Assembly (NCBI GenBank): GCA_003833135.1
Contig: QZLH01000092.1
Location: 94,992-111,626 of the forward strand
Origin: Oehlia diaphana
Taxonomy: Eukaryota > Glomeromycota > Glomeromycetes > Glomerales > Glomeraceae
Length of the DNA: 16,635 nucleotides
Reading direction: 5' to 3'
The notes below the pieces were generated by a model. It worked only from the letters and a program-made list of their open reading frames with translations. It made no database searches and was not told the DNA's origin. A program made the position numbers and the translations under genes. Below are positions 8,331 through 16,635 of the stretch, piece after piece. Numbering within the stretch: the first letter of the stretch is position 1; every line of letters starts with the position of its first letter.

Positions 8331-8379
8331 TTCTATAGAATTCTTTTTTTTTTGCCTTCTGCCAAGACCTCGAGTACAT
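7908..8379 (-). pseudogene. Decayed intron-containing gene fragment, unknown family
   Basis: Read on the minus strand: an upstream stretch (8185-8379) containing VGRGAVEPRS; a conserved donor AAAG/GTAAGT (GT at 8018-8019); a 52-base intron; acceptor TGAAATGCAG (ends 7968); then a short exon 7908-7967. The same arrangement occurs on the plus strand at 13981-14340. In one phase the last exon reads SFRNGGYCSYKL then stop (copy: SFRTGDYYTYKL then stop); the other phase also reads to a shared stop at 7908-7910. Splice sites and GAVEP are kept in both copies while much between has changed, so these look like relics of a repeated gene or transposon-borne gene. The upstream part is interrupted and the original reading frame is not certain. 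No domain recognised. Confidence 0.4.
8310..8328 (+). repeat. Short repeated motif TTATTCGGATTAGATCAGC, copy 1
   Basis: The core TATTCGGATTAGATCAGC (18 bp) recurs exactly at 8927-8944 and 14415-14432, all on the plus strand. Such a long exact match three times in this window is not expected by chance. It may be the end or an internal part of a dispersed repeat. Confidence 0.65.
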
Positions 8380-8926
8380 AAAAAGCTAAAACAAAATAAT
8401 GTGTAAATCGTTCCTTTTTTGGATAATGCCAGAACGGCATTGCCCTTGAAGATGATGCGTAGAGCTAATAATAAATTAGTCTAGGAAGATTAAGGTTAGA
8501 GAATTTTTTTTTCAAAATTGAGACCCCATATACCTATTTATATATTTGCTTGGAGCTACGCCAATGTCGGTGTATAGCAAGATCAATTTTAAGAATTGTT
8601 TTTTTTCCATACTGCAGAAATTAGAAATTTTTCCATAAAGAAATTCTTGGTTCAACATGAACAAATTATAATAATTAAACTTCCTGCATAAAAGTCTTTT
8701 ATATAGATCTTAGTCTGCTACCGTGATCCATTTAGAAGGAAAAAAAAGTTTAATTATTCATGCATCTACTGGAATATTCATTCCGAGATGCAAAATTATC
8801 TTCTTGACCTTGTGTGATACTCCTTCTTAACATAGTCTACTTTATGTAAAATAATATGTGCGAATCAAGTCAGTGATACTCACTACGTCACATTTACGCC
8901 TCATTCAAAATGGAAATGATTTAACG

Positions 8927-8944
8927 TATTCGGATTAGATCAGC
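8927..8944 (+). repeat. Short repeated motif TATTCGGATTAGATCAGC, copy 2
   Basis: Exact match to the core at 8311-8328 and 14415-14432; shares the following CATA with copy 3. It interrupts a stretch otherwise homologous to about 10680. Confidence 0.65.
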
Positions 8945-9510
8945 ATAGAGTATTATATAATTATCGATTCTATGAAAAATCTTGGCGTGACTTTAAATAA
9001 ATTATAAATATTAAAAGAGTAGAGTTAAATCGTACAATAATTTTAATATTTCTTACTCGACTTATAATTATGTAACATACATATTGCTACAAATTACTTT
9101 CTTAAATCTAAATTTGTAGTGTAGCGATAAAGTCGTTATACTACAAACGATTTAATTTTTTAAATTTACTTTTAGTGGACAAAATCATATTTGTTACACT
9201 TTTACATTCTTTAATTTTCGTAAATATACTTGTAATTAAAATTTTGATCGAATCCTATCATATAAGCGTTCAAATGTTTTAAATCTAAATTTGTAGCATT
9301 GCGATAAAGCCGTTATAAACGACGTTTCTTCACATCATCACACTTAGTTTAACACTTATTTTCCCGTTATACTTACTGTACATACTTCATATTTTCCAAA
9401 TCGTTTGATTTATATAGATTAAATTTGCCCTTTCTGTTTCAATTTTTTCTTACTTGAGGTAAATTATATTTTAATATTGGCTATATTAAATTATATAATG
9501 AGTTTTGTAC

Positions 9511-9645
9511 GAAATCCCGAAACTCGAAACCCGAAGGTATATTATCCCGACACTCTAAATTCGAAACGTCAAAATCCAGAATTCATAATCCCGACATTTC
9601 GTAAGCTCAAACACTTCATAAGCTCGAAATTAAAAATACTGAAAT
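9511..9645. repeat. Degenerate 30-bp tandem repeat (ATCCCGA units)
   Basis: ATCCCGA or ATCCAGA begins units at 9514, 9544 and 9574, exactly 30 bp apart, and again at 9588. The first two units share ATCCCGA, then ACTC, AAA and CGAA in register. Later parts (CGTAAGCTC, CATAAGCTCGAAAT) look like further diverged units. It stands out by CpG-containing sequence in an A/T-rich spacer. Confidence 0.55.
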
Positions 9646-11161
9646 GAAAAATCTTGAATTTATTAAGAAAATCAGTATTATGGGGTGTCGGTATGTTGCT
9701 TTATGAGCTTCATGGAACTTTTCACAAGTTATTTCACTAGAATCGACGTTAAATTCTTGACAGGGATGTCTTGGGTATTCATCTCTGAAAAAATTTGTGC
9801 ACATAATTTTTTTGTAAAAAAAAAATTACGCTATATTTAAAAGTTAAACATAAAAAGAATGAAACTATAAATCATAACATCAAACGACTGCAATAAATTA
9901 CTCTTGATAGAAATCTGGATTATAGAATTTTTATTTTTTCTTTATTATTTTTTATTTTATATTGATTCTCTTTTGGTCAGTGAATGGGAGAATAATTTGT
10001 TCTTTCGGAATTTTGTAATCTCAAATTATCCGATTTATTTACCAATAGTAAAATATAAAAATATACATAGCGATATTTATAATTTGTTTACAAATTAGCC
10101 ATTAGGCATTATATATAAATAATTTCACCATTCCCAGTTTAACATTATTGACGTAGGTTATTTTTGTTTTACGCACATTTGTGTGGATATTATTGTTAAC
10201 AGTTCAACAAGTATTAAAACAATCGGACGTACTTCTTGCTTTTTATACTTATTTATCATTAATAATAAACAGGGTATAGAACCATTTATCCTTTTTTAAG
10301 AGGAATTTTGCGCATTGTGCCCTAAATATTAAAAAACAATGGTTAACTAAAATTCTACATATGGAGTTTACTAATTTTGAGATTAAGTATATAAATAATT
10401 TGTCTACTACTGTTTCCAAAATGTATAGACTTTGTTAATTTAATAAAAGCATTCCATTTAGAGAAAGAAAAAAAATAGTTTAATTATTTATGCAACTATT
10501 TTAACTTTAAGAATATTCTTTCCAGATGCAAAAATTACTTTCTTAACCCTTTACTATATTCCTTCTTAACCTACTATATGTAAAACAATATGTACGAGTC
10601 AAGATAGAAACTTCTAAGATACTCACTACATGAAATTTTACTTACGTCACTTTACGCCTCATTCAAAAATGAAATGATTGAATTGAGCACTTAATCTATA
10701 CATTATAGAATAAATATCAGTTCTATAAAAAAAAAATTTTTCCATCAAGAAAAATTCTCGATAAATTATAAATAGTTGAAAAAAAAACTAGCTTATAAAA
10801 CTTTTGTTTGTAATTTCTTATCAAAAAGTTTTTGTTAACAATGAATGGTCATACGAATCAGTCATTCGAGCCTATTAAACACATCCATACAATAACATAA
10901 TGTTTAAATTGTCATAGAAAAATCTCAAACTAATTAACAACAAACATGTCCTAGTAATACTGTACGTCTCATTAAACCTAGAATTTTTTATTGGTCAAAA
11001 ACATATTTATTACAATTTTACATTTATTAATTTGTCGTAAAGAAACCACACTCGAATTAAAATTTCAATTAAATACATATTTTTTTTCAGAACGTTTCGA
11101 CGTTTATCTTATTACATCCTGTTTGATATATACTTGCATTTTTGAATTATTTATATTTATA

Positions 11162-11203
11162 GATTATTGTGGTCAGTGATTATTAAACTTGATCACAATA
11201 ATC
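11162..11203. repeat. Inverted repeat downstream of the F-box gene
   Basis: GATTATTGTG (11162-11171) and CACAATAATC (11194-11203) pair perfectly, with 13 of 14 when extended inward. The left segmental copy has a weaker version near 6015-6055. A hairpin in the 3' flank; role unknown. Confidence 0.45.
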
Positions 11204-11330
11204 ACAATAGAAAACATCGTTAGTATGATGTCGGTTGGACGCCTAATGAATAAATATTGAGATTGGTAAAATTTTTTAATATCAAAACTGATTTACATTC
11301 AGCGAGTGTAACAAAATATAAAGATTTGGC

Positions 11331-11336
11331 TTTATT
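11331..11336 (-). terminator. Candidate polyadenylation signal AATAAA of the F-box gene
   Basis: AATAAA on the minus strand (in ATGAATAAAGCC), 77-82 bases beyond the F-box stop. The whole ~180-bp 3' flank, including this hexamer (6176-6181), is well conserved between the two segmental copies. Confidence 0.45.
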
Positions 11337-11413
11337 CATAAGAAAATAAAAATAATAAACAAAACAAATAAACCCTAAAGTTAAATAGTAATCTATAAAC
11401 TCACATACTAATA

Positions 11414-12943
11414 CTATATGCCTTTATAAACACCATATAAATTACTAAATTCCATCATTTTAATCCCTTTAGCTTTAATACTATTCAATAACATTGATCC
11501 CTCATCATTCAATTTTTTATTCAACTTCTTCATACCAAGAATTTTTAAACTATTATCACTTCTTTCAATATAATCTAAAACAAGTTTAAGAGAGTTTAAC
11601 TCAACAATACAATTTAAATTAATTACTTCAAACTTATTATGACAATTTTCTAAAAATTCCTTAAATTTGAAATACTTATTAGAATTATGATAATAAATAG
11701 AAATTTTACTAATATTAATAGGTATATTATTTGATAAATTTACAAGAAATTCATTATTAGATGTAATAATACTAAGATTTAATATTCTTGTTTTTAAATT
11801 TCTAAAAAATGGTAACACTGAACAATTAAAATGGGTATCAATTCTTATTTTTAAAAAAATAAGATTTGAACAATACATTGATATATTTTCAATAGAAGAA
11901 ATTGTCGGATTTTTAATTAATAATCTTTTTAATGATGCACCTAAATATTTGATCATTAATGATGTGACATCAGCATCCCAACTATTACGTGCAAATGATA
12001 ATTCCTTGAGCTTAAATGGAGCAAAATTTAAAATTTCACATTGATCTAATAATATACCTTTACAAGATACAAATTTCAAATATTTCAAATTATATAAATT
12101 GTTGAAACTTTTTAAATTAACATTACTAAAGTTAGTATTTATAAATTCAATATTAACTAAAGTATTCTTTTGAATTTCTAAAGATAAAAGAATATTATTT
12201 AATAAAGAATAACAATTCGTTATCTTAAATCTTTTAAGTTTGTTTTGCTCTTGAATAACTGTACAAATCTTTTCAAAAGTAGTAATTTCGACAAAATTAT
12301 TGGAAAAATCAATTATTAATTCTTGTAAATTATTTGCTATATTGCTTAAAAATTCTTGTCCAAATTTATTACTAATGTCATCAAAATCTAATGATAATGA
12401 ATTTAATTTTGTTAAATTTGATGTGAAATTTTGAACATTAAAATTTTTAAACATTTCACTATAAAATAAAGATGATGAAATATCTAATTTTTTGATGTTT
12501 TTACTTTGACGTAAAATTGATTGATGAAATATTGGAATACTATCATATATATCAATATTAGAAATTGATAAACCTGAACAATATTTTATAAAACAACTAT
12601 CAATTACGTAATCTATTTTAAAATAATCATAGTTTTCCACATATTTCAGATATTCAAATAATGGTTTATATTCTTCATCCAAATTAATATTATTAATCTG
12701 GTTTAGTTCTAGTTGATTCTTCAATTGTAAAATTTCTTCTTTATTAAAACAAAAAATTAAGGTCGTGATTATCAAGTAATTTTTTTCAGTTATATTTATA
12801 AAAGGATTTGCATAAAGCAAAGGAATCGTTGATTTACACCAAAATCTATTAACTAATAAACAATTAAATAAAGTTGAACGATTATTTTTAAGATGTTGTA
12901 AAATGTAAAAAATACAATCATCCGTTAAATAAGGCAAAGTCAT
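11414..12943 (-). CDS. F-box protein with leucine-rich C-terminal region, 509 aa
   Basis: The ATG at 12941-12943 opens a 509-codon frame without introns, ending at a TAG at 11414-11416. Residues about 1-48 form an F-box: LPYLTDDCIFYILQHL, then LFNCLLVNRFWC, the usual pattern of Leu-Pro-x-Asp/Glu, Ile/Leu helices and LVNRxWC. F-box domains bind Skp1 and place the protein in an SCF ubiquitin ligase, where the rest selects substrates. Residues about 150-490 contain many irregular leucine-rich repeats (LTKLNSLSLDFDD, LQELIIDFS, LKYLKFVSC, LKELSFARNS, LKRLLIKNP), consistent with a substrate-binding solenoid. No signal peptide or membrane helix. Length and layout fit the expanded F-box families of glomeromycete fungi. 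A truncated paralogue lies at 6065-6876 in the other segmental copy. The target protein cannot be inferred. MITE 2 lies about 155 bp upstream of the ATG and may sit in the promoter. Confidence 0.88.
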   Translation of the reverse strand: MTLPYLTDDCIFYILQHLKNNRSTLFNCLLVNRFWCKSTIPLLYANPFINITEKNYLIITTLIFCFNKEEILQLKNQLELNQINNINLDEEYKPLFEYLKYVENYDYFKIDYVIDSCFIKYCSGLSISNIDIYDSIPIFHQSILRQSKNIKKLDISSSLFYSEMFKNFNVQNFTSNLTKLNSLSLDFDDISNKFGQEFLSNIANNLQELIIDFSNNFVEITTFEKICTVIQEQNKLKRFKITNCYSLLNNILLSLEIQKNTLVNIEFINTNFSNVNLKSFNNLYNLKYLKFVSCKGILLDQCEILNFAPFKLKELSFARNSWDADVTSLMIKYLGASLKRLLIKNPTISSIENISMYCSNLIFLKIRIDTHFNCSVLPFFRNLKTRILNLSIITSNNEFLVNLSNNIPINISKISIYYHNSNKYFKFKEFLENCHNKFEVINLNCIVELNSLKLVLDYIERSDNSLKILGMKKLNKKLNDEGSMLLNSIKAKGIKMMEFSNLYGVYKGI

Positions 12944-13097
12944 CTTTGAAAATTTAGGAAGGAAAGAAAGTTTTTTACGGAGTATCGAAGTAAATAAGTC
13001 ATTATAAGCCTAATTTTGGATATCACACTGTTGTACATAAATTTTGTAACACTCAGGTGAACCCTGTAATAGGTAACACTACCGTAATGATTTTCTC
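12944..13097 (-). promoter_or_regulatory. Presumed 5' flank/promoter of the F-box gene
   Basis: A 154-bp stretch between the F-box ATG and MITE 2. No convincing TATA box or binding site can be named. The part from 13056 on (GGTGAACCCTGTAATAGG) is conserved in the left copy at 6904-6921; the part nearer the gene is absent there. Confidence 0.3.
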
Positions 13098-13240
13098 TGT
13101 TGTAGACCAAATCAAACCATGTCCCATACCTTACCATCGGCCTAAATTAGGAGATCATCGTTGGTACAGTCTTAAGGCATTATTAGATTGGGCTGATAAT
13201 TTAGACCGATGGATGACATTGTCAAGTTTGGTCTACAACA
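13098..13240. mobile_element. MITE 2: 143-bp foldback element upstream of the F-box gene
   Basis: TGTTGTAGACCAAA at 13098-13111 is the exact reverse complement of TTTGGTCTACAACA at 13227-13240 (14-bp terminal inverted repeat). A second inverted pair inside, 13134-13149 against 13197-13212, matches at 15 of 16, so about 50 bp at each end can pair. TCTC lies directly outside both ends (13094-13097, 13241-13244) and may be a 4-bp target duplication, though this is short and could be chance. The aligned position in the left segmental copy (near 6945) has no such sequence. It has no coding capacity of its own; the 81-codon frame at 13057-13302 merely reads across it. Superfamily not assigned. Confidence 0.78.
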
Positions 13241-13980
13241 TCTCCAAATTTCCTCTTTATGTATTATATCAAGATGAACTTCGGTTCTACAATAATTCGT
13301 AACAGACATGAAAATTAGTTCTTGCTATTATATTTCTATATTTCGTAAAAACAGGTCGATTTTTTTTGATGAGACCTCGTCAATATTATTTATACTGTAC
13401 GTCTGTCAAATTTAATACTACCCATATCAATTATATTCTTGCATAGAATTAAACAGCAATCCCACATCTTAGTTGAATTATAGATGAATTTTTTTGATAT
13501 AAGTAGCCTCTTGTAACGATAGAAAAATATATCCTGTAATTAATTAATTAAAATTGATGGTTTTACCGATTGTTCTCTAAGCTATCTTATTGCACCATTC
13601 GTATATCATTTGAATTTCCCACTCAAATTTATCCTTTCCTGAAAATCCTTGTATTGTTAACCGATTTGTGTATATTTTCGTTGAGTTGGGAACTGGCCGC
13701 TACGGACGCGCAGTATCAGCAGATATAACTAACAATATATACATATTTTAATGACTTGTCGATCAATTAAGTACGATACAATAATTAACATAAAGATATT
13801 TTGAAATCAAGATATCGAATCAACTGAAATTTTTTTTTACATCATCCAATTTCTCTAAATCCAAATTTCAATGATTTTTTTTAATTGTGATTAATTGATT
13901 CAGTCAAGTCCATTATTTATCTATAAATGATTAAGTGATTTAATAATACTATTTTCTACAATAATTTTATATTCCTTCAG

Positions 13981-14340
13981 TTAGCGGCTGAATGTTAACT
14001 GGATAAGGACAGTAAACCGTGATTGTATTAATGCAGATGAAGTTGAATTAGTGGGCCGTTCCCAATTTTTTTGTGGCGCAGTAGAACCATTAGTCCGAAC
14101 AGCGTAACCTGAAAAAAATGACTTCCCCAGTAACACCATCATAAATTTCGCTATCAATTGACTTTTGGCCCGCATTGGGTAGACTTCGGACCAGAGATTT
14201 TGAAAATTTTTTTTTTGAAAGGTAAGTTCGTCTAGTGATGCAATTTTTTATTAAGACATTTTTTTTTTTTTGAAATGTAGGACCAAGCGTTCCGCAATCT
14301 TTTAGGACCGGTGACTATTACACTTACAAGTTGTGAATAG
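13981..14340 (+). pseudogene. Decayed intron-containing gene fragment (inverted relative of 7908-8379)
   Basis: Plus-strand counterpart of the fragment at 7908-8379. An open stretch encodes a peptide with CINADEVELVG and FFCGAVEPLVRT before a stop at 14100-14108; the GTGGCGCAGTAGAACC block (14073-14088) encodes GAVEP in the same frame as in the other copy. Donor AAAG/GTAAGT (GT at 14222) and acceptor TGAAATGTAG (ends 14280) bound a 59-base intron; the last exon ends at a TAG at 14338-14340 in one phase or a TGA three bases earlier in another. Stops lie between the conserved parts, so it is not intact. The opposite-strand frame at 13981-14175 has no support. Family not recognised. Confidence 0.4.
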
Positions 14341-14344
14341 GAAC

Positions 14345-14475
14345 AAATTTGGTACAATTCTCATTCGGAATACATGTGCATGTGATTAAATAAATGTTGA
14401 TCTGGGCAATAACTTATTCGGATTAGATCAGCATAAGACCTTTGATGATCACCCGAATGGGGTGATATATTAATA
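14345..14475 (+). repeat. Outer part of the inverted block (pairs with 7805-7905)
   Basis: Contains the 23-bp block 14368-14390 (reverse complement of 7842-7864), the third copy of the 18-bp motif (14415-14432), and TGATCACCCGAATGGGG followed by GATATATTAAT, matching the reversed 7809-7830. The 18-bp motif is inserted here relative to the left copy. Confidence 0.6.
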
Positions 14476-15561
14476 CCAAGCACAGATTACGATTTCCAGC
14501 AAGGTTAATATTTAATATTGTAATCAACAAACCAACTTTAATAAGCAATTTAACATAATGAGCGTAACTATTTATATAAATTCGAAAACCATTATCAATA
14601 TATCACTAAAATACTTGTTAAAGAGGATCCTCATACACATACTTTATCTTATAAAAAAAGGTAACAAAAAAAAGATGATTTTTTAACCATTTTAATTCAA
14701 ATACTTTTATTTAAAACCTCGTAATACTCCGTTAAATATAGATAGTATAGAATTTATTAGGTAGTTTAAATAATTTAGCACATAACTCATATGAATTAAT
14801 TAAAAAATTTTTTTTCGAAAAAATATATATACTTCTCTTTTTACAATTATTACATTAAAATTGTAAAAAGTTAAATAAAATTAGAATATTTAATTTTATT
14901 TTATTGAAAATAATTTAATATAGTTGCTTGATAATACTGATAATCTTGTTCTTTTATACTCTTAGAGGTAATTTTTTGAGAACGCTTTCAAACTTTATCC
15001 TTGATAGATCATCCATTAAAAAGATGTACTAAATATAAAAGGTTATATCGAAAAGATTAATGATTATATAGTTAGTAGGTCTAAAATATTTATTCTAACC
15101 ACTTATAGTTTATACTACATCTGTGAATTTTTGATTATGTAATTTATAGTGAATAATTAATTATGCGATAATTGACGTGATGACTGTATTTAAGACGTGG
15201 GTTTATACGTTTCATTCTCATTACTTTGGTTTTATAAACATAAATCCACTTAAATCGTTAATTTGATTACATAATTAATAGTTAATTATAAAACAAAACT
15301 TGATAATTTATATAATAATTTAATAATTTATAATATAAATATGAAATGAATTATTTAAAATTACAAACTAAGAAGCTTTTGTAAGATAACTAACTTATTA
15401 TTCTAGTCTTAGTGTTTAAAATAATTCAAAAAAATAAAAAAATATAAAAAATACTTTAAATATCAATAATAAAAAATTTTATATGATTCGTATCTAAATT
15501 TCTAATAAATTGAAAAAATTAAAAAATTAGATTTAAAGAATAAATAATATCTAAAATATCA
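14476..15561. other. Intergenic spacer between repeats and kinase gene
   Basis: Very A/T-rich, no gene recognised on either strand. Contains the hairpin at 14837-14870 and is expected to hold the 3' UTR and poly(A) site of the minus-strand kinase gene just below 15562. Confidence 0.55.
14837..14870. repeat. Perfect 12-bp inverted repeat (hairpin)
   Basis: CTTTTTACAATT (14837-14848) and AATTGTAAAAAG (14859-14870) pair fully around a 10-base loop. A/T-rich, in spacer about 690 bp beyond the kinase stop; could be a small palindromic repeat or chance. Confidence 0.5.
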
Positions 15562-16635
15562 TCATTTAGAAAATTTTTCTTTACCATCAGGAATTTCTAA
15601 TTCATCTTGTTCTTCTGAATGAAGATTTGGATTATTATGTACTTCATTTTCATCTATAAAATAAGAACATAAATCATTATTATCTGTTATGTTATTTATA
15701 TAAAAGCCAATTTTACCATACCATCAATACAAGAATGATGCTTCATTGTTTCTTTATTATTATAATCTTCTTGAGAATCTAATTAAATAATTAAATAAAT
15801 CGTACTTAATAAAACATGATTAGTATGTTATATCAAGTATTTTACTCACCATTTTTTACTTGCAATTTTTTAAACATTTTGGAAAATTTTTGACTATTAA
15901 CTACAATAAATTTTTGAATATATAATTAATATTCTTTCGCTAATATATAATTTATAAAATAAATTTAGTAAAAATACTGCTTATTTTTTTTGACATACTG
16001 TTATTCTTACTACTACTTGATTTGGCAAAATCATTAACTAAAAAATCAAAATAAAATTAATTAAAAAGTTCTACTATAAAGAATTTATTACAAATTCAAA
16101 TTTGATAAATACTTACTGTTATCAGGGACATAAAATTCATCGTATGATTTGCTATGAAATGCTAAAATTTTATAAAAATAATTAACAACCTGTAAATTGA
16201 TTTGATATAAAAAATTGTTCAATTTATACCTTCTTGTTCTTCTGTTGTTTATAAATAAAAATAAAAATAAAATATATTATAATTAATTGAATTAGTATCC
16301 AATATGTGATAACATACCTTCCGTAGCATTTCTTGGTTCAGGAAAATTTTCAAAATTATGAAGTTTACTACTTGTAAATAATATGCTGCTTGTTTCTTTT
16401 GCTTCTTCTAAGCTATTTGTTTTATTTATTTCTAAATTGTTATTTTCTTCTAATTCATTTGGCATATTCAGATATTTTTTATAAATTTCTTTTGTTTTTT
16501 TCTTAAGTGTTTTAATGTCAGGTCTTTTTAATGGATCAGCATCCCAACATTGTTTCATTAAATTTTTGTATTCTAAAGGAGTTCCTGATACTATTCTTGG
16601 TCTTATACCATTAATTATATTCATTGCAAGATAAT
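15562..16635 (-). CDS. Protein kinase (TKL/Tyr-kinase-like catalytic domain), 3' part of gene, seven exons
   Basis: Exons on the minus strand: 16318-16635 (continues past the window), 16230-16241, 16117-16161, 15999-16037, 15850-15900, 15722-15778, 15562-15653. Exon 1 encodes the end of a kinase domain: IINGIRPRIVSGTPLEY and QCWDADPLKRPDI, the subdomain X-XI region with the CW...RP motif that closes the fold; ATP-binding and catalytic loops lie outside. ATG at 16622-16624 is internal (in-frame codons TAT CTT GCA precede it). Donors include AAG/GTATGT, ACA/GTAAGT and ATG/GTGAGT; acceptors are TAG or CAG. Introns are 68-98 bases, all phase 1. The spliced tail reads NATEEEQEAFHSKSY, then KMFKKLQVKN, then HSEEQDELEIPDG, ending at TGA (15562-15564). 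I recognise such tails from Rhizophagus kinases. Unspliced, exon 1 would end at a stop in intron 1 (frame closing at 16292). Substrate unknown; the acidic, low-complexity tail is probably unstructured. Confidence 0.82.
16230..16241 (-). other. 12-nt microexon of the kinase gene
   Basis: AAGAACAAGAAG is bounded by acceptor ACAG and donor GTATAA. Spliced to the preceding G it gives Glu-Glu-Gln-Glu, restoring the run TEEEQEAFHSKSY. Splicing directly from exon 1 to the 45-nt exon would keep frame but drop these four residues, so skipping is possible. Confidence 0.72.

Larger units (their letters stand above)
8380..10950. other. Repeat-derived spacer without intact gene
   Basis: No credible gene. 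8733-9245 and 10452-11030 are related in direct orientation (shared strings such as CTCACTAC, ACGCCTCATTCAAAA, TTTAATTATT, and the end resembling 5841-5905). Within it AAATCTAAATTTGTAG appears at 9104-9119 and 9281-9296, both followed by GCGATAAAG-C/T-CGTTATA. 9511-9650 is a degenerate tandem repeat. Small open frames at 9616-9804, 9904-10098 and 10991-11179 are Phe/Ile/Tyr-rich chance frames. Confidence 0.55.
10960..13928. repeat. Segmental duplication, right copy (direct part)
   Basis: Collinear counterpart of 5808-7797, here with the complete F-box gene and with MITE 2 inserted upstream of it. The right boundary is near TCTATAAAT at 13928; beyond about 50 bp the inverted block begins. Confidence 0.8.

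Noticed and set aside
9616..11179. Small frames at 9616-9804, 9904-10098 and 10991-11179
   Set aside because: Hydrophobic chance frames in A/T-rich repeats; the homologous stretch in the left copy does not preserve the 10991 frame.
12940..13137. Minus-strand 65-codon frame overlapping the F-box start
   Set aside because: Overlaps the F-box ATG in another phase and runs into MITE 2; no homology in the left copy.
13057..13302. 81-codon plus-strand frame
   Set aside because: It is composed mostly of MITE 2 plus flank; the inverted-repeat structure explains the sequence better than coding does.
13981..14175. Minus-strand 64-codon frame in the inverted block
   Set aside because: Conserved splice signals and the GAVEP frame point to the plus strand here; the minus frame is not kept in the other copy.

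Overview
The window looks like AT-rich nuclear DNA of a fungus, most probably an arbuscular mycorrhizal fungus of the Rhizophagus type. The inference rests on base composition and on three gene families typical of those genomes: an intron-less F-box/leucine-rich protein, a protein kinase whose C-terminal tail is cut into very small exons, and a LINE-type retrotransposon remnant carrying an RNase H domain. No bacterial gene organisation, rRNA or tRNA gene was seen. Species assignment is from recognition only, with no database search.

Layout from left to right: (i) 1-1008 holds the 3' end of one glutamine-rich gene and, directly after it, a second glutamine-rich gene (235-948); the last 120 bp of both units are identical. 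(ii) 1975-4242 is a 5'-truncated non-LTR retrotransposon with its RNase H and C-terminal zinc-knuckle region still open, an A/T-rich simple-repeat tail and a perfect 19-bp target-site duplication. (iii) 5161-5283 is a small inverted-repeat transposon (MITE) with a perfect 10-bp target-site duplication. (iv) 5808-8330 and 10960-14475 are two diverged copies of one segment. The right copy carries a complete F-box gene on the minus strand (11414-12943) and a second MITE (13098-13240). The left copy has lost about 1.08 kb of the F-box gene including the start and is a pseudogene (6065-6876). At the outer end of both copies lies a decayed, intron-containing gene fragment, in opposite orientation in the two copies. 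(v) 8380-10950 is mostly repeat-derived spacer, including a third partial copy of the segment flank. (vi) 15562-16635 (minus strand) is the 3' part of a protein kinase gene that runs off the right edge. I reconstruct seven exons from canonical splice sites; all six introns are in phase 1 and the reading frame stays open through all junctions to a stop.

The genes do not form a pathway. The window is mainly a record of genome turnover: tandem and segmental duplication, LINE insertion, and MITE insertion next to members of expanded signalling and F-box families. The most informative points are the two fully delimited transposon insertions, the MITE present in only one segmental copy, and the modular symmetric-exon tail of the kinase.
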